From Rhipicephalus microplus (lineage: Eukaryota; Arthropoda; Arachnida; Ixodida; Ixodidae): DNA of 64,000 nucleotides. Within the stretch, counting starts at the first letter, position 1, and every line of letters begins with the position of its first letter. Shown piece by piece: positions 60,847 through 64,000 of the stretch. A program made the position numbers and the translations under genes. The notes below the pieces were generated by a model. That model did not search any database. It was given only the letters and a program-made list of their open reading frames with translations, and was not told the DNA's origin. The stretch is taken from the NCBI RefSeq assembly GCF_043290135.1, contig NC_134700.1:78037000-78100999 (forward strand), in the 5' to 3' direction.

Positions 60847-62391
60847 AGCTTTTCTTGCTGGTTTTTCAGTCTAACTTTGAGACCCTGTATGGATGAGGTG
60901 TCCGACTTCGAGGAGGTTAAGCTGCTGCGGTCATTAGATCCACTTGCCATGGCAGCGTAGCTCGCACGTTTAACGGAACGCGAGCGTGTGCGAGAGTGGG
61001 AGCGTGAACTGAAACGCAGTATTGATTTGGATCTACTGCGCGCAGAGACGGAAAGCGTGCGAGAGTGGGAGCGCGAACTCGAACGCAATTTTGACTTGGA
61101 ACTGCTGCGCGTGGAGACGCGGCCCTCATTGTTACTGTTAGAGGTAGCGGCCGATATGCTAACCTCAGGGAACTCTTCTCCGCTGGCGTTCCAGTTGTCT
61201 ATTTCTTGAAGCCTGTTGAGGCGCTGTTGTCTTACATTGAAGGGTGGTGGACTTGGCTTTAGTCTCCTTTTGCATTCTTTACTTGCTGTTTCGTGTCCTT
61301 CCCCGCAGATCTTGCAGATGGGTGCGCATTCATGTCCCTGCGTTTGTCCGGCCTTGCCACATTTATAGCAGAAATCCGGGATAGGTTTCGAACAGACGTC
61401 CTGGCGGTGACCCGTATTGCCACAAGCTCGGCAATACTGCACTGACTTACGATATGGTCTGCAGCGGAAGTCTACGCTCAGGAAAATTATGTAGTAGGGA
61501 ACGTGCGGTCCTCCAAAGAAGACGGCTGCCGTGGTCGATTGACCTAGCATTCGGGCATGAAGAACTGTGTATCTTGCCGGTGCGCGAATTCCAGCCATGA
61601 GTTCTGCGGTGCTCGTACCGGGTATCAAGCCACTGATGACGCCTCTGGAGACATCGTCCGATGTTCTGATGTTGCCGTTCACAGTGTAAAAATTTCATCC
61701 AAGCTGTATTTTCTGGATGCTTACCAGCTTCTTGGCGTCTTCTTTGGTGGCGGTGCTTGCGATGATTAGGTTTTCCATTCTCTGGACTTGTACGCGTACC
61801 TTGTCGTTAAAGTTTTGCTGTGATAGTCCACTCACTCTGCCGATGGCATGCGTGACTGCGACGGTGTTCCATTTGGCGAGGTCAAGACCTGCTTGCGGGC
61901 GGTAGACGATCTTGAAGTCATCGAGTGGCAGAGGTGGCATCTTGGGCCTGCGTTGTTGCTGCGTTGGTGATGACTTTAGCGTCTGCTCATTGATAGGTGG
62001 CTGCTCTGTGGGTTGGTTGGCCGATGACCTTGTATTGGCGACAGCCTTCTTGTTTTTGTTATTTCTCGTGATCCAAGCGCTTTCCGTTGCAATTGTTCTG
62101 CCACTGCCAGCGTCATAGGTCCACGAATTTTCTGTTGTTTTGTTTGCTTCCTCTGGGTCAGTTCGCATTGCATTTTCTTCGTCTTGCTGATTTCTTTGCA
62201 TTTCGCTTGCTGCGGTGCGTCTCTGCTCATTCTAAGCTTTTCGCCACGGTGAGCGCGAGCGCGAGCGCCGTGCCGTCAGGAACGCCTGAGCGCGTTGTGC
62301 ACGCGCTGCGCCACTGCTCAGGAACGAACTTGGCGTTAGGCTTAATAAACTGGACGCGCGCTTGTCGGGAATTAAGTCTTATATCTTGAGA
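60847..62391 (-). mobile_element. LINE X, 5' piece (leader and most of ORF1)
   Basis: This is the upstream part of X on the minus strand. A GC-rich leader lies at about 62391-62202, and then ORF1. The boundary with Z on the right is uncertain (between about 62230 and 62395). Its 3' edge is the Y target copy (60847-60859). Confidence 0.75.
60860..62201 (-). pseudogene. LINE X ORF1: zinc-knuckle protein with an RS-rich domain
   Basis: ATG at 62201 (MQRNQQDEENAM) opens a Gln/Thr-rich N-terminus. A conserved segment (FKIVYRPQAGLDL) follows, then KDAKKLVSIQ-like sequence before an in-frame TGA at 61695-61697. The same frame continues with GLIPGTSTAELM and three knuckles at about 61440-61270 (CRACGNTGHRQDVC, CYKCGKAGQTQGHEC, CKICGEGHETASKEC). 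After DNWNASGEEFPEV comes an Arg/Ser-rich domain of SRSHSRT-type repeats (about 61150-60960), as in splicing factors. The frame then meets the Y insertion. The RS domain is unusual beside the plus-strand family, and its function is unknown. Confidence 0.75.
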
Positions 62392-62395
62392 CAGG

Positions 62396-63603
62396 ATGCA
62401 CTCACCCAAAAGAAGCTGGTGTCCGCCGATTCCTTGTGTCTTGGCGGCTGAGGCTGTGAAACTCTTGGGTTCGTCACTGGCCTTGTTTCGGGTTAAAAAG
62501 CACGAAAAGCAGGAGCCAATGAGAGACGCGTCTGGTCTATACGGCCCCCTAGCGGTGGATCTCCTCATAGAAGTGAAAAAAAACAAAGTGACAAAATCAC
62601 ACACCTTGGAAAAATCGGACAACATAAAGTCCGTGTAACAGCTCACCAATCTCTCAATTATAAGCGAGGTGTAATATCCAACAATGAACTGCTTAAGTTC
62701 ACCGACGCAGAAATTGAGGATGCTTAAGCGGATCAAGGTGTACTTGTCGCACGAGCAATCATTATCCGTAGAGATAAGAATGAAACCCACACAAGGAATG
62801 TAATACTAACCTTCGCAAGCACGACGCTTCCTGCTGCAGTTAAGGTAGCGTACCTTTTCCTACGTGTCAGGGCCTACATACCTAATCTTCGCAGGTGCTT
62901 CCGGTGCCAGAAGTTCGGACACGGGTCTCATTCATGTCGTAGTAATCTAACCTGCAGGAATGCGGCCAAAATTAACATGATGATGGCGAGTGCACCAACG
63001 CTTTAAACTGTGTGAACTGAGATGGGCCCCATGCAGCCTACTCACGCTCCTGCCCAGAATGGCAAAAAGAAAAGGACATACTTACACTGAAAACCAAAGA
63101 GAACATATCGTACCCAGAAGCGCACAAGCGAGTGGTTCTTGCCCAAAGGGGCACCTATGCTGAAGTGGTGCGAAGGGGGAAGGCGCTGCCTACGGTCTCT
63201 GTAGGCACACAGGTTGAACTCCAGGACCTAGTGGCCATGGTCCGTCTCCCAGACAAGAGCGAAAAAAAAGGCAACAAGTGCCTTTTTTCAGGGAGGGCCC
63301 AAAGCCTCGACCAGTGTCGGTGCCAGCAAACCCGATGTCGAGGCAAAAGAGGTCTCAACAACGGCGCCGAGTAGCCAGCCTCCCTTGAGGAGGCCAGCAT
63401 CCTCGCCGGGCACCAACACTGTTGAGCACCCTGGTGGTGCTGAGTCCATGGACGTGAGTCCATCGGATGCTGAAAGCCTGACAGACCCTGCTCCAACTAG
63501 TAGGGCGATCAGGCAGTCCATCATCCCTCCCTGCAAAGGAGGGAAATGGAGCCAAAACATTTTCCGCCCCACACAAAAAAGAAGTGACGAAGCACACGAA
63601 TAG
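62396..63603 (+). pseudogene. LINE ORF1 of Z, several lesions
   Basis: The first recognisable homology is GPLAVDLLIEVKKNKVT at about 62540-62590. A frameshift then leads to SLNYKRGVISNNELLKFTDA (about 62650-62715), broken by a TAA near 62726, followed by RAIIIRRDKNETHTRNVILT. Knuckle 1 is intact (CFRCQKFGHGSHSC), knuckle 2 is damaged by frameshift, and knuckle 3 has a TGA in place of its second cysteine codon. The conserved ENISYPEAHKRV, GTYAEVVRRG and a tail with ESMDVSPSDAE follow, ending at TAG 63601-63603. This is a dead remnant of an ORF1 type not otherwise seen here. Confidence 0.7.
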
Positions 63604-63666
63604 TCGCTTTTTATCTTATGCACAACTAACTCAAAATACTAAATTTTATACACATCATTTCACGTA

Positions 63667-64000
63667 ATGACATACATCATTCATTGGAACTGCAGAGGCA
63701 TGACACGAAACTTAAGCGACATTAAGGACATATTTACAAGCTTCTCTCCTGCAGCGTTATGCTTGCAGGAAACGAATCTGGGACCAAAAACACCAAAATA
63801 CTAAAAGGTTACTGTTATACGTCGCGACTGCTCGCAAAGCAACCGGTTGTCGGGCGGCATCGCCATTGTTGTCCAAATTGGTATAGCGGTAAGAGAAGTT
63901 ATAGTTTACAGCTTCATTGAAACGGCTGCATTCACCATTTTATCACATAAAACTATCACTCCTTGTTCCATATACATTCCACCTCATAGACAGTTTTCTG
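63667..64000 (+). pseudogene. LINE ORF2 of Z, endonuclease start (partial)
   Basis: ATG at 63667 opens MTYIIHWNCRGMTRNLSD with CLQETNL, the N-terminal endonuclease motifs. A TAA near 63800 and frameshifts interrupt. Homology resumes with NRLSGGIAIVVQIGIAV and SIYIPPHRQF up to the window edge. The catalytic GDFNAH and later domains lie beyond the window. Confidence 0.7.

Larger units (their letters stand above)
62392..64000 (+). mobile_element. LINE Z, 5' part lacking the leader (runs off window)
   Basis: Z is a decayed plus-strand family member with ORF1 and the start of ORF2. It belongs to an older ORF1 type with a different N-terminus. Its left edge abuts the leader of X, so X may have inserted there or the junction may be a rearrangement. 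Confidence 0.7.

Noticed and set aside
60988..61209. Plus-strand ORF rich in RE(R/W)ERE repeats
   Set aside because: It is the antisense of the RS-rich domain of LINE X ORF1, whose repeats create the pattern.

Overview
The window is eukaryotic, repeat-dominated DNA. It looks like an arthropod and most probably a hard tick. That call rests on remembered resemblance of the Ty3/gypsy integrase tail, the TTAA-type MITEs and the SWIM/YqaJ exon set to tick sequences, not on a search. About 85-90% is transposable element. I see no prokaryotic operon, CRISPR array, rRNA or functional tRNA gene. Element letters (L1, L2, E1, O-Z) are local labels.

Left part (1-16564). L1 is a LINE whose 5' end lies outside the window. 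It is followed by the RNase H end of a second LINE (L2), a Ty3/gypsy integrase tail with a probable LTR, and two TIR elements of the MITE type. On the minus strand there are scattered exons (16564-15085, and a piece near 6100) of a probable host or domesticated gene with a SWIM zinc finger and a YqaJ-type exonuclease domain. One exon is broken by a hAT-like DNA transposon (transposase on the minus strand, terminal sequence at 15084). A full-length but decayed LINE (E1, 6924-12769) lies beside the hAT.

Centre (16565-54019). This is a set of nested insertions of one plus-strand LINE family with EN, RT and RNase H domains and simple-repeat tails, which fits the I superfamily. Q sits inside P, which sits inside O. 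R is inserted in O. T follows a 5' fragment S. An older copy U is split by two nearly identical young copies, V (39200-45049, both ORFs intact) and W (47036-52877, one 2-nt deletion in ORF2). Target-site duplications of 13-14 bp mark the Q, P, V and W insertions, and the host reading frame resumes across them.

Right part (54019-64000). A different LINE (X, minus strand) has an RS-rich, zinc-knuckle ORF1 and an EN-RT-RNase H ORF2. It is split by a 5'-truncated plus-strand LINE (Y, with a 13-bp duplication). The start of another decayed plus-strand LINE (Z) runs to the window edge.

How the parts work together. Each family member has a structured GC-rich 5' leader of about 525 nt. ORF1 is about 395 aa with three CCHC knuckles and probably coats the RNA. 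ORF2 is about 1240 aa and carries an APE-type endonuclease, RT, RNase H and a terminal CCHC. The 3' UTR has several hairpins, including a near-terminal one that keeps pairing through compensating changes and so is a candidate recognition site for target-primed reverse transcription. Copies combine 5' and 3' subfamily types in all four ways, which points to recombination or template switching.
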